A stretch of DNA of 64,000 nt from Paenibacillus sp. Soil766 (GTDB taxonomy: Bacteria > Bacillota > Bacilli > Paenibacillales > NBRC-103111), in NCBI RefSeq assembly GCF_001428105.1, contig NZ_LMSJ01000013.1:62001-126000 (forward strand). Direction: 5' to 3'. The stretch's first letter is position 1. The number at the start of each line of letters is the position of its first letter. The position numbers and the translations under genes were made by a program. Of this stretch, positions 54,324 to 63,236 are shown in pieces. The notes under the pieces are model-generated. The model was given only the letters and a program-made list of their open reading frames with translations. It had not been told where the DNA came from and searched no databases.

Positions 54324-54711
54324 TTAACTAACAACTCCTTGAACTGGCTACATTTCGTTCTTCTTTGGTATGTCATCGAACTATCTTGTCCCGATAGCTG
54401 AATGGTGTTACCGCATTGCCAACCGAAAATCTTTTATTCAATATTCTTTATCTCTCCCGTTTCCGATTTGTCTACACAAAGCCTGCTTAAATAGCTGGTG
54501 CCGGCAGTCTTTATATGTTATGATATCGTATTGCATTAGCTTATTCTAGGTTTAAGCTTGTATGAATTTCGAAACGGTACAAATAAGCAGATAAACAGTT
54601 TTTTAGTCATACATTCCACCTTCGTATTGAATACATAGAACTTATAAGAAGCCCACTGAGAACTCCTAAGTAGTTCGACATTGAACTACCATTTTTGCGT
54701 TAGTTTAAACT
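54324..54711. other. Intergenic region without a recognisable gene
   Basis: The 388 bases contain the short phrase GGTGCCGGCAGTCTTTAT near 54502, similar to pieces near 45430 and 58060. I found no start signal or coding frame. Confidence 0.4.
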
Positions 54712-54745
54712 TAAGGCCATCCTTTGTGGGATGGCCATTTCTTTG
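54712..54745. terminator. Repeated GGCCATCC hairpin
   Basis: Stem GGCCATCC/GGATGGCC with loop TTTGTG, T-rich on the plus side. A related hairpin is at 57154-57177; both lie downstream of minus-strand genes. Confidence 0.6.
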
Positions 54746-54787
54746 TAGATAACATGAATTTACTGGACAAAAGTTCGTCGTAGATAT

Positions 54788-55333
54788 CTACGACGACTTC
54801 TTACGAATAGGGTATAGTATTTTAAAGTTAAATGTTTCGATTTCAGAATAAGGGACTGTGAGTGCGTTAAACGGTTCAAGCGGAACTGTCTCCATCCCGA
54901 GTACGTCTTGACGCCGATCAATCTCATAATAAGGTGACTGCTCGAGCCATGTAAATATCGCATCATATACTCGCCACATATGGGCCTCATTCCCGTAGAC
55001 TTGGGCGCTCACACAAAGCCCTCCTTTTACCTCTAAAGTCTCGATGCCATCTGGTACATCCCCAAACTCACGAACCGCCAATCCGACCCAAAGCGTATCG
55101 ACTTTCTTGATCCATTGCTCCTGTGGAATGAATACATACGCTGAAGGCCCGTCCATAAGTCGCGTATCATTAAGTTGGACCTGCGCGGTAAGATGGCTCC
55201 AGGCAACCCGCGTCCCGCTTTTGTCGGGTGTCATTCCCGTTCTTACTGCCATTGTCTTGAAAGGCGCCACTTCAACCAAATTAATCGCTATTGTTTCTTG
55301 CAATAATACCCTCTCCACTCCCACATGATTCAT
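54788..55333 (-). CDS. GyrI-like effector-binding-domain protein
   Basis: The 181-residue product contains VAPFKTMAVRTGMTPDKSGT, AYVFIPQEQWIKKVDTLWVGLAV-like strands and WLEQSPYYEIDRRQ, the pattern of the stand-alone GyrI-like small-molecule-binding domain (as in AraC effector domains). No DNA-binding domain is attached. The ATG at 55333 lacks a ribosome binding site. A TTG at 55303 preceded by GAGAGGG is an alternative start. It may bind hydrophobic toxins or act as a weak hydrolase. Confidence 0.78.
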   Translation of the reverse strand: MNHVGVERVLLQETIAINLVEVAPFKTMAVRTGMTPDKSGTRVAWSHLTAQVQLNDTRLMDGPSAYVFIPQEQWIKKVDTLWVGLAVREFGDVPDGIETLEVKGGLCVSAQVYGNEAHMWRVYDAIFTWLEQSPYYEIDRRQDVLGMETVPLEPFNALTVPYSEIETFNFKILYPIRKKSS

Positions 55334-55569
55334 GTATAACTAAGTTGTCGACATCTTGTTAATATCATTCGATACTTTCCATAAAATTCCTTTTAATTAA
55401 AACTACATTATCACTGTTCTACAGCAGTTACCATGTTTGATATTTGTTCTAAATGGGACAATTGCAGCAAAAGTTCTCGGATTATGGCAACTGCCGCGGC
55501 TAACTGCTCCCTGTTTTTTGAACTCTCTTTCACCATTATTGAATGAGCGAACTTTTGAGCTCTATTAAG

Positions 55570-55605
55570 AAAAAGTGCTTGTGTGGGTTCACACAAGCAC
55601 TTTTT
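55570..55605. terminator. Perfect 16-bp hairpin overlapping the end of the erythromycin esterase-like gene
   Basis: Stem AAAAAGTGCTTGTGTG/CACACAAGCACTTTTT with loop GGTT and A/T tails on both sides, so it can work in both directions. It encodes the last residues (EKVLV) and stop of the gene on the minus strand. Confidence 0.92.
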
Positions 55606-56860
55606 CTATATTTAACGGACGAAGCGCATGGCTTTCGTCCACATGCAGGAAGGCGTCGTACCGCCGAGCCATCACTGAGGGAACGTAGTTCCCTCGCTCA
55701 GAAGTGGGGCGGTACACGACACCGATGGCACGGTGCCCCAGCACCTCATGCCCGAGTAACGGATCCTCCTTGTTAAGCAGGAGGATCTGATCATACGCGC
55801 CAGCGCGATGCATGAGCTCTTCCCAGCTGCCCTGTTGTGCAGCGGGCACTTGCATTATCGACATCGGCGCGCCCCAAGATTTCGCGGCAATGACGGTGCC
55901 GCGGTAAGTGCCGAAGCCGATGGCACACACATCGGCTTCGCCGTGCGCTTCGCGCACAAGCTGGCCGACGTTGATCATGCCGTCGGTCAGCATATCGGTT
56001 GCACGCGCATCGCCAATGTGCGTGTTATGCTCCCAGACGATAACTTTGGCTTCTGAGCCGTGGTGGAGGGTGAGGCGGCGCAGTGCCTCGACCATGTGTC
56101 GGTCGCGGACGTTCCACGATTCCGCGTCATGCTTGACCATAGTGCTGTAATAATCCTCCGCGTTTACGGCAACAAGTGCGTTTATTTCTGCACTAAGGGC
56201 GGCTTCGCTGTCTTCATCGTACCGCACTCGTTTCACGTGAAGCTCCTTCAGCAACTTCACGACATCGTCCTTACAGCTCTCGCCATAGAAAGCTGCAGAA
56301 ACACCGTAATTTTGCCCCTCTTTATCATAGGAATCGAAACACTCAAAGGCTTTACGGGCTAAAGCTAACTGCTCAGGTGTCCCTTTTTCCTGCAGGTATC
56401 GTTCGATTTCTTCCATGGATTCCCATAAACTATAAACGTCAAGTCCATAAAAACCGACGCGCTGCGCCATCGGTTTGTCTTCATTATGCTTTTTTAACCA
56501 ATCCATTAATTCCCCAACTTCTTCATTTGCCCACATCCACGTTGGCCAGCGATTAAACCCTTCCATCACAGTACGGGCGTCTGGCTTTGCATCCTTGTAC
56601 TGCTTCACATACCGGTTAACCTCATAGCAGGAAGGCCAATCCCCTTCAACTGCTATGAAGGAAAACCCCTTCGTTTCAATCAATTTACGGCTCAATTCCA
56701 TGCGTAGTTTATAAAATTCAGAAGTACCATGCGTTGCCTCACCAAGTAAAACATACTTCTTATCGCCAATCGCTTCGATTAATACATCCAAATCATCTGT
56801 ACTGTTCAAAGACACAGCCTGTTTTCTGATCTGTTCTACGATGAGTTCATCCATATTCAT
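55589..56860 (-). CDS. Erythromycin esterase-like protein
   Basis: This 423-residue protein of the PF05139 family has LLGEATHGTSEFYKLR at the N-terminus, FIAVEGDWPSCYEVNRY, GFYGLDVYSLWES and VIVWEHNTHIGDARATDM. The Glu and His residues in GEATHG, EGD and EHNTHIGD form the known active site. Members include EreA/EreB, but most chromosomal relatives are not resistance enzymes, and the substrate here is unproven. AGGAG lies about eight bases before the ATG. The 3' third is more GC-rich than the surroundings. Confidence 0.92.
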   Translation of the reverse strand: MNMDELIVEQIRKQAVSLNSTDDLDVLIEAIGDKKYVLLGEATHGTSEFYKLRMELSRKLIETKGFSFIAVEGDWPSCYEVNRYVKQYKDAKPDARTVMEGFNRWPTWMWANEEVGELMDWLKKHNEDKPMAQRVGFYGLDVYSLWESMEEIERYLQEKGTPEQLALARKAFECFDSYDKEGQNYGVSAAFYGESCKDDVVKLLKELHVKRVRYDEDSEAALSAEINALVAVNAEDYYSTMVKHDAESWNVRDRHMVEALRRLTLHHGSEAKVIVWEHNTHIGDARATDMLTDGMINVGQLVREAHGEADVCAIGFGTYRGTVIAAKSWGAPMSIMQVPAAQQGSWEELMHRAGAYDQILLLNKEDPLLGHEVLGHRAIGVVYRPTSERGNYVPSVMARRYDAFLHVDESHALRPLNIEKVLV

Positions 56861-57027
56861 TTGAGTTACTCCTATTCATAATGAGTTTTCTTAAGTAGTA
56901 TGCACAAAAACACGATGAAAAAGCGCTTCACTTAAGATACATAACGAAGATTATCATCCACCACTACGCCTCCTTTGAACTGGCTGAAGGTTCCATTTCA
57001 TAAAAAATTTCCAATAATAAGTAAAAA

Positions 57028-57056
57028 AGCAACTATCAGTTAATCCGATAGTTGCT
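57028..57056 (-). terminator. Terminator downstream of the VOC gene
   Basis: Stem AGCAACTATC/GATAGTTGCT followed by TTTTTT on the minus strand, about 140 bases after the VOC gene stop. Confidence 0.82.
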
Positions 57057-57153
57057 CTTTGCTACTATTGTTGTACTGACAATTTCGCATTAGTTTAATG
57101 ATCTAACCAGTCATTTATAAGAGCTTTTCTGCGCTGTCTGTAACGGCAAGTTT

Positions 57154-57177
57154 TAAGGCCATCCATTGCGGACGGCC
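57154..57177. terminator. Second copy of the repeated GGCCATCC hairpin
   Basis: TTAAGGCCATCC and GGACGGCC enclose ATTGC. It lies 15 bases after the VOC stop codon. The U-tract is poor on the minus strand. Confidence 0.55.
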
Positions 57178-57192
57178 CTTTCTGCAAAGTAG

Positions 57193-57651
57193 TTATGGTT
57201 GCCAAATTTCCCACAAGTTCCCATCAAGGTCAAGAAACTGAAAGTTTGGACCGAATTCTCTTCCAACCGGAATGTCGCTTAAAATGGTCACACCGTTATC
57301 CTTGAAACGGTTATACATTTCTTGTATACGCGGAGTAATGAAACACCCTACTGGAGTACGATTTCCATCACAGTTTGTAAAACCTAGACGATCGTGTGAT
57401 TCGACTAGGAAAAGAGCTGGTACCGCACTTCTAAGACTGGCTCCTTGAAATTTTCCATTATGATCGGGAAATCTCAGGATCGAATGTTTCATCCCAGGCT
57501 TCACAAGATTGTGATTCGTCGGTTCGCATCCTAAGTTTATTTGATACCATTGAGTTGATTCATGAACGTCATTAACCGGAACATAAATACAAGTTATTCC
57601 AGTAATATCTTCTAGTTTTATATCCGGCGTGCCTTCTTCATTAATTTGCAC
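57193..57651 (-). CDS. VOC-family (glyoxalase-like) protein
   Basis: This 152-residue protein has two paired beta-alpha-beta-beta-beta modules: ITCIYVPVNDVHESTQWYQ and later PRIQEMYNRFKDNGVTIL with a final FLDLDGNLWEIWQP. GTG at 57651 is the likely start because AGGAGGAGG lies nine bases before it; the ATG inside that site would translate the binding site itself. Substrate unknown (isomerase, dioxygenase or antibiotic-binding members exist). Confidence 0.87.
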   Translation of the reverse strand: MQINEEGTPDIKLEDITGITCIYVPVNDVHESTQWYQINLGCEPTNHNLVKPGMKHSILRFPDHNGKFQGASLRSAVPALFLVESHDRLGFTNCDGNRTPVGCFITPRIQEMYNRFKDNGVTILSDIPVGREFGPNFQFLDLDGNLWEIWQP

Positions 57652-57828
57652 TCGATCATTCCTCCTCCTCATTTGCTTGGGTCTAAAAAATCCATTCATT
57701 AAATTATATTCTATTTTCAACCAATATTTTCCTGCAGCTGGGTTACTCCCCTTTACGCTATCGTTCTCCCGGGAGCTTAATGATACAATGCAGCTAGGTT
57801 GTGCACCCCATTTTCAAGATACCTGTAG

Positions 57829-57951
57829 TTAATGTATTCTTATATATTTCTTAAATCCCTTACTAGTTGTTCCACTGAATCCCAGCTTCTCGAAAAAAAT
57901 ATGTGCATATGTTCTCTTTGAACTACTCATTAGCATCATCTTTTGCAGTTT
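57829..57951 (-). pseudogene. C-terminal remnant of a GNAT acetyltransferase
   Basis: The open tail reads KRTYAHIFFEKLGFSGTTSK and GFKKYIRIH before TAA. AH-x-FF-EKLGF and SKGF-KKY form the typical last helix and strand of GNAT N-acetyltransferases. A TAG (57952-57954) closes the frame upstream and the acetyl-CoA binding part is missing. Confidence 0.6.
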
Positions 57952-58216
57952 CTATTCACACAAAATTTCCTTACAATAATACCCATAAATATTACGCGTT
58001 TATGCGCATATTTGTCACAATTAATCTAATCTGATTTAGAATGTATGCCGTTATTATTGCTGTCGGCAGCCTTCCAAAAGTATATTAAGTTAAGTTTCGT
58101 TATCACCGATTATTTTCTTTAAACAACAATGCTTACATTGCAGAGCGCGTATTTTCAGTACTGGAATTCCGAATATCCGATGGATTACGCTCTACCGCCT
58201 GTTACTTCAACGGATA

Positions 58217-58248
58217 ACGGCAGCCGATCGTGTGGTGCCGGCTGCCGT
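58217..58248. terminator. GC-rich hairpin downstream of the MBL hydrolase gene
   Basis: Stem ACGGCAGCCG/CGGCTGCCGT with a 12-base loop, 48 bases after the stop codon of the minus-strand gene. The U-tract is weak. Similar CGGCAGCC words occur near 45430, 54502 and 58060. Confidence 0.55.
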
Positions 58249-58295
58249 CATCTTGTGTTGAGCTATCGTTTGTGTTAGCTTTCTCGCGGATTCCA

Positions 58296-59048
58296 TTATA
58301 TAGATATTTTCATCATGTCTTGGGCCAAGGTGACTTTAGAGCTTTCTGCAGGGGGATTCTCCGACAAAACTTGCGAATAGGGCTCCCCGTCTGTCAAGTG
58401 AACGGCATATATCCGTTCGATGCGCTCCAGTGGATAATATTTAAGCATCTCATCCAAACTGGTATGACCGTGTACTGACCCTCTGGCCTTAGTGGCTTCA
58501 TGTATCAATACATCAATATTCCCATACCTAGCAATCGATTCGTTCGGCATCGTATCCGCAGAATATATCAATACCTTATCCTCCAACTCCGCTTTTACCC
58601 CAACTGTTGCACCTACATGTAAACTTGGAAACGTAGAAATCGTTAACCCATCCTCAGCAAGGATGGGAGAAGGCTTAGTCCAGTCGAATTCATGTATAGA
58701 AATAACGAATTGAATTGGCCACTCTGTTATCCGATAGCTTGCAAGAATTGCATTCAGTTGATCTTTATATAAACTCGAACAATAAATGGTTAGAGGTTCG
58801 CTCCTTCGAGCGATCCACATCCCCCACAGCAACGAAGGTAAACCGTAGATATGATCAACATGGAAATGCGTCAGTATAACACCTTTAATCCGGCTCTGTG
58901 GAATTCCCGCCTGCTTCAGTTTGCCCAGCGGGTTGCCCCCGACGTCAATTATCCAACATGATTCCCCTCGCTCAAGCAGCATATAAGTATTATCCCTTCC
59001 TATACTTCCGGGAGCGCTAGCGGTACCCATGAAAAGAACGTTTAACAA
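58296..59048 (-). CDS. MBL-fold metallo-hydrolase (RNase Z/phosphodiesterase-like)
   Basis: This 250-residue protein has the metal motif LTHFHVDHIYGLPS, Asp in IYSADTMPN and a late His in IHEATKARGSVHGHTS, a complete set of zinc ligands of the RNase Z/ElaC-like branch. It starts from TTG with GGGGG upstream. It is the last gene of the Ugp-type transporter operon, 54 bases after the HAD gene. A role in cleaving an imported phosphodiester is reasonable but unproven. Confidence 0.85.
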   Translation of the reverse strand: MLNVLFMGTASAPGSIGRDNTYMLLERGESCWIIDVGGNPLGKLKQAGIPQSRIKGVILTHFHVDHIYGLPSLLWGMWIARRSEPLTIYCSSLYKDQLNAILASYRITEWPIQFVISIHEFDWTKPSPILAEDGLTISTFPSLHVGATVGVKAELEDKVLIYSADTMPNESIARYGNIDVLIHEATKARGSVHGHTSLDEMLKYYPLERIERIYAVHLTDGEPYSQVLSENPPAESSKVTLAQDMMKISI

Positions 59049-59101
59049 AACAGGTAAACCCCCTTTCCTTTGTTTTTACTAAGTTTCATATGCCTCACCG
59101 A

Positions 59102-59845
59102 TTACTCGAAACAAATATAACGTTGAATTACTTTTGCAACGCCATCTTCTTCATTGGAATCAGTGACCGCGTCCGCGCGGAGCTTCACTTCTTCCTGAGC
59201 ATTGCCCATAGCTACCCCTAATCCGACTTCTACGATCATGGCCATATCGTTCATGCTGTCTCCAACTGCCACGACCTCATGAATGCCAACGTTTAGCATA
59301 TGGCATACCTCATGTAGCCCTGTAGCCTTCGTAATCCCAGCCGGGTTCACTTCGATATTCGTAGGATGGGAATTTGTTAGCTCGAAGTCGCCGATTTGAG
59401 GAATTCTTTCAAAAAGCGCTGTCATTTTTACAGAATCTTCTGTGCTAAAACCGAATTTGATCCATTCCATTTGGCGGTTATCGAGCTCGTCCCATGTATC
59501 CCTGTTCATCTTGCCCTCCGTATGGTAAGCCCAATACCATACGTCTAATTCAATTGCAAGCCGGCGCAACTGCTCGATTTGCACCATTGGAAGCGTATAG
59601 CGCACATGCAGCTTATCAGGCCCGCTCCACACTTCTCCGCCGTTAACAGCAACAATGGGTGTGTCGAGCTCTAGCTGTTCCGCGTACGAACGAATTAATT
59701 GAATACCGCGCCCCGTCGATAAAACAACATATACGCCTTGTTCACGGCATTTTGCAATCCATTCTTTGTTTTGCTGTGAGATTTCCTTCCGTTCATCAAG
59801 CAAGGTTCCATCCATATCTAACGCTAGCAATTTATATTTGATCAT
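59102..59845 (-). CDS. Cof-type HAD phosphatase linked to the Ugp-type transporter
   Basis: This 247-residue protein has motif I LALDMDGTLLDE, motif II LSTGRGIQLIRS, a C2 cap and motif IV VAVGDSMNDMAMI. AAGGAG precedes the ATG. It follows the inner permease by 12 bases, so it is in the transporter operon and probably dephosphorylates a sugar or glycerol phosphate delivered by it. Confidence 0.92.
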   Translation of the reverse strand: MIKYKLLALDMDGTLLDERKEISQQNKEWIAKCREQGVYVVLSTGRGIQLIRSYAEQLELDTPIVAVNGGEVWSGPDKLHVRYTLPMVQIEQLRRLAIELDVWYWAYHTEGKMNRDTWDELDNRQMEWIKFGFSTEDSVKMTALFERIPQIGDFELTNSHPTNIEVNPAGITKATGLHEVCHMLNVGIHEVVAVGDSMNDMAMIVEVGLGVAMGNAQEEVKLRADAVTDSNEEDGVAKVIQRYICFE

Positions 59846-59857
59846 ATGTCTCCTTTA

Positions 59858-60658
59858 CTACTTCACACCTGAATGCATAAAGCTGTTGATAAACCCTTTT
59901 TGGAATATAAAAAATCCTAAAAGCAACGGTATGGTGATGATTAATGTTGCTGCCGTGACTTCTGCAAATTGAGCCCCTGTCTCTGACGCGTGGGCAAATA
60001 TAGCAAGCCCTACCGTTAACGGCCGATTTTCCGGTGAATTTGTGACGATCAGCGGCCATAAAAAAGCGTTCCAATGATGGCTGATCGAAACGATGCCGAA
60101 CGAGATAATTGAAGGAACAGCCAGCGGTGCATACACCTTCATTATTATTTGCAGTAAATTGCAGCCGTCAAGCCTTGCCGCTTCATCAAGCTCATAGGGC
60201 ACGGACTTGAACGTTTGTCTTAGCAAGAAAATGCCAAACGCAGAAGCAAAGTAAGGAATCATGATTCCGAGTTTAGTGTCGATCAGATGCAAATGTTTCA
60301 ACACTTGATAATTTTGGACGATCAATGAATCGGGAGGGATCATGATTTGCATCATGACTAACATGAGCAGAATATCCTTTCCCCAAAAATTCATTCGTGC
60401 AAACGCATAAGCCGCAAAAATGACAGTAACCAGTTGAATGGCCAGAATACCAACTACCACTTCAATGGTGTTTAAATAATACTGTCCAAAAGGGGCTGCT
60501 TGCCAAGCTGTTATATAGTTGTCAAATGTAAACTGCAAAGACCACCCGGAGGAAACGATGAGATCGCGAGGCCGGAATGACGTTAATAAGGTCCAAACTA
60601 AAGGAATGATCCAAATGGCAGCCAGTAGATACATAAAGCCATATTTCAGGTAACGCAT
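59858..60658 (-). CDS. ABC transporter permease, UgpE/MalG type
   Basis: This 266-residue protein has about six transmembrane segments and the EAA loop DEAARLDGCNLLQIIMKVYAPLAVP. The ATG at 60658 is eight bases after AGGA; another ATG at 60667 is too close to that site. It forms the channel with the preceding permease. Confidence 0.92.
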   Translation of the reverse strand: MRYLKYGFMYLLAAIWIIPLVWTLLTSFRPRDLIVSSGWSLQFTFDNYITAWQAAPFGQYYLNTIEVVVGILAIQLVTVIFAAYAFARMNFWGKDILLMLVMMQIMIPPDSLIVQNYQVLKHLHLIDTKLGIMIPYFASAFGIFLLRQTFKSVPYELDEAARLDGCNLLQIIMKVYAPLAVPSIISFGIVSISHHWNAFLWPLIVTNSPENRPLTVGLAIFAHASETGAQFAEVTAATLIITIPLLLGFFIFQKGFINSFMHSGVK

Positions 60659-60668
60659 TCCGATCATC

Positions 60669-61562
60669 CTAACTGTAATGAATTTTTTTATCTAAACCGA
60701 AAAATTGAATACATGAAACAATCAAAAGCAGCCCGATTAACACCACGGTTAAAGTCGCTGCCATTCCCTCATCCCAAAATTTAAACGCCGTCTCATAGAT
60801 GAGATACAGCAGTAGATTGCTCGCGTTGTCGGGTCCTCCGCCGGTCATAACCGGCAAGTGGTCCACCAGCCTAAACGTACCGGTTGTCGCGATGATCCCT
60901 ATAAACATCGTGCTAGGCATCAGCAGAGGGAAAGTAATTCTCCAAAAAACGAACCATGGTCTGCCCCCATCGATATCAGCGGCTTCGTAAAGGTCCTTCG
61001 GAATATTTTGCAACCCTGCCAAATAGAACACCATCAGAAACCCTGCTTCCTTCCAAATCGCCATAGCGATGGTTGCCCCGAGCACCGTACCGACATTGCC
61101 GAGCCAATTGACCGAAGGGATATGGAACCAGTCGAGAATACTGTTTATAATGCCGTATTTCGGAGTGTAAATAAACAACCAAATGTTAGCGATGGCGACA
61201 GCTGGGATGACCGTCGGATAAAAATAAAATGTTCTTATAAAGCCGCTGCCTTTGATCGCCCGATTCACAAATAAGGCCATTACCATCGCAATGGCCATGG
61301 CGATAGGGACTGTTCCGACTACAAATACAATCGTATTGCCGAGCACCTTCCAAAACTTTGCATCTTCCCATAATGTCCGGTAGTTTGCCCCTCCGACAAA
61401 TTGCGGAATCCGAACCGCCAATTTCTTCATATAAAAACTGGTGGAAACCGTCTTGTACAGCGGGTAGAACGTAAACATGCAAAGGAAAATGAAAGTAGGA
61501 AGGAGAAGCAGCCATGCTTGCGTATTTTCACGCAATCTTCTGGCGAATAATCGCTTCCCCAT
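60669..61562 (-). CDS. ABC transporter permease, UgpA/MalF type
   Basis: This 297-residue membrane protein has about six transmembrane segments and the EAA loop LYEAADIDGGRPWFVFWRITFP. TGGGPDNASNLLLYLIYETAF is a typical UgpA-subgroup sequence. GGAGG lies six bases upstream of the ATG. It follows the binding-protein gene by 31 bases. Confidence 0.92.
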   Translation of the reverse strand: MGKRLFARRLRENTQAWLLLLPTFIFLCMFTFYPLYKTVSTSFYMKKLAVRIPQFVGGANYRTLWEDAKFWKVLGNTIVFVVGTVPIAMAIAMVMALFVNRAIKGSGFIRTFYFYPTVIPAVAIANIWLFIYTPKYGIINSILDWFHIPSVNWLGNVGTVLGATIAMAIWKEAGFLMVFYLAGLQNIPKDLYEAADIDGGRPWFVFWRITFPLLMPSTMFIGIIATTGTFRLVDHLPVMTGGGPDNASNLLLYLIYETAFKFWDEGMAATLTVVLIGLLLIVSCIQFFGLDKKIHYS

Positions 61563-61593
61563 GGATCAACCTCCAATCACGAATGCCAATCGA

Positions 61594-62955
61594 TTATTTG
61601 TTAAAAGGAGCTAGGAGCTTCTCCGCTTCTGCCTGTGCATTCTTAAGCGCTTCCGCTGGCGGAACATTGCCCACGATCGCGGACTGCAGTTTGTCATTCC
61701 AAACTTTTCCTACTTCCCCTGAGTTGTGGGTTGAGAACGATGCAGAAGCATATTTCAATTGATCGCGAGCCGTAACTGCTTGTGGGAAGGTTTCGATGTA
61801 CTTCTTCATGATTTCGGTTTCATTGGAGCTTCTTGTCGGCGCAACATAGCCCGTATCAATACTGAATTGAGCGAGACGCTCCGGCTTAGTCAGCCAGCGG
61901 ATATATTTCCATGCTGCTTCTTGCCTTTCCTTCGCAATTCCTTTAAAGATATACAGGTTCGCCCCGCCTACAGGTGTACCGAAGTTTTTGCCGGCAGGAA
62001 GAAATGCAGTCCCGAATTCAAAGTTAGCTCCTTTTTTAACTGCTCCTAGGTTGCCTGTCGTATGATACATCATGGCTGTTTTTCCACTGTTGAAATCAGA
62101 AGGAATCGTTGCCCAGTTGGTTGCGCCCTCCGGCATAACCTTCTCTTTCCTGATCAAGTCGATCCAATATTGAAGTGCTTCCAGGTTCTCCGGTGTATTG
62201 AAAAACACCTTTTTACCATCCTGGTCCATCAAGTTTTTGCCGTTCTGCAGTGCAAAGGCTTGCATCATCCATCCGATGTACTCGGTCGAGGAAATCTCAA
62301 GTCCCCATCGACCAGGCTTAGTCAGCTTCTTGGCGTATTCTGTCAGCTCCTTGTAATTTTGCGGCGGTTTATTCGGGTCTAGGCCAGCTTCCTTAAATGC
62401 ATCCTTGTTGTAGTAAAGGATAATTGTGCTTCTTTGGTAAGGAATACTGTAGGTCTTTCCTCCAGTTTGTGCGTTAGCCATAAATCCTTCATAGAAATCT
62501 TTGAGGTAAGCGTCTCCGCCGTCTTTGGCGGCCAGATCATTAAGCGGAATAATTGCATCCATATCCAGCAAGGTGAATAAATCCGTGGAGGAGGAAAGCA
62601 TGAGATCTGGCGGAGTCCCCCCCATCACGGCGGTTTGTGCTTTAATTAAAGTATCCTGGTTACTTCCGGTGTAAATCGGTTTTACCGTTATACCATCATT
62701 GTTCTCCTTGTTGAACTGCTCCGCAAAACTATCAAATATCTTGGTTAGAGGTCCACCCACAGCTACCGGAAAGTAAAACGAAAGCTCGATAGGTTTTGCC
62801 GCTTTTTTCTCTGACTCGCTTGTCTTTGCTCCAGTGACGGCCGGCGAAGAACCGTCGCTTGAAGCTGGACTTGCGCCGCCTCCGCATGCTGTAAGTGCTA
62901 GCGTACATACAGTGAGAGCGGTTACAAATTTGATTTTGTTTTTGGTAATAAACAC
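61594..62955 (-). CDS. Extracellular solute-binding lipoprotein, UgpB type
   Basis: This 453-residue lipoprotein starts from GTG at 62955, nine bases after AAGGGG, with lipobox LTAC (Cys24). The binding fold has IELSFYFPVAVGGPLTKIFD near the start, GGTPPDLMLSSSTDLF, and a conserved PVGGANLYIFKG loop. Binding proteins of this branch take sn-glycerol-3-phosphate, glycerophosphodiesters or sugars. The UgpA- and UgpE-like permeases, HAD phosphatase and MBL hydrolase downstream favour a phosphorylated compound (inference). Confidence 0.9.
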   Translation of the reverse strand: MFITKNKIKFVTALTVCTLALTACGGGASPASSDGSSPAVTGAKTSESEKKAAKPIELSFYFPVAVGGPLTKIFDSFAEQFNKENNDGITVKPIYTGSNQDTLIKAQTAVMGGTPPDLMLSSSTDLFTLLDMDAIIPLNDLAAKDGGDAYLKDFYEGFMANAQTGGKTYSIPYQRSTIILYYNKDAFKEAGLDPNKPPQNYKELTEYAKKLTKPGRWGLEISSTEYIGWMMQAFALQNGKNLMDQDGKKVFFNTPENLEALQYWIDLIRKEKVMPEGATNWATIPSDFNSGKTAMMYHTTGNLGAVKKGANFEFGTAFLPAGKNFGTPVGGANLYIFKGIAKERQEAAWKYIRWLTKPERLAQFSIDTGYVAPTRSSNETEIMKKYIETFPQAVTARDQLKYASASFSTHNSGEVGKVWNDKLQSAIVGNVPPAEALKNAQAEAEKLLAPFNK

Positions 62956-63039
62956 TCGTCCCATCCCCTTAAAAAGCAATTTTTATAACTCTTCCCGCCT
63001 TTTCGTTCGGGCTGCTTAGATTCTCCCCCTTTCGAAAAA

Positions 63040-63107
63040 TAAAAAAACTCCCAATGCAACCATCCTCTTATCCCGTAGGAAAAAAGTAATGAGTAGCAAT
63101 TGGGAGT
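63040..63107 (-). terminator. Large hairpin with U-tract between the ankyrin gene and the Ugp-type operon
   Basis: Arms ACTCCCAATTGC and GCATTGGGAGT enclose about 38 bases and are followed by TTTTTT on the minus strand. It lies 130 bases after the ankyrin gene stop and 85 bases before the binding-protein start, so it may be either the terminator of the former or a leader attenuator of the latter. Confidence 0.75.
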
Positions 63108-63236
63108 CTCCGTATCTCAGCCCTAAGCTAATACTTCAATTGTATCTATGCTATGAATTCTCCATTATTTTACTCTATTATTCGGTATACAGCAATCTTT
63201 TTTACCGCTCCTTTTTTTAATGCGGTATCGTTATCC

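Noticed and set aside
55411-55596. Possible small protein ending in LLLQLSHLEQISNMVTAVEQ
   Set aside because: The helical tail looks protein-like, but no ribosome binding site precedes any start and the longer form begins inside a terminator. Not strong enough to list as a gene.
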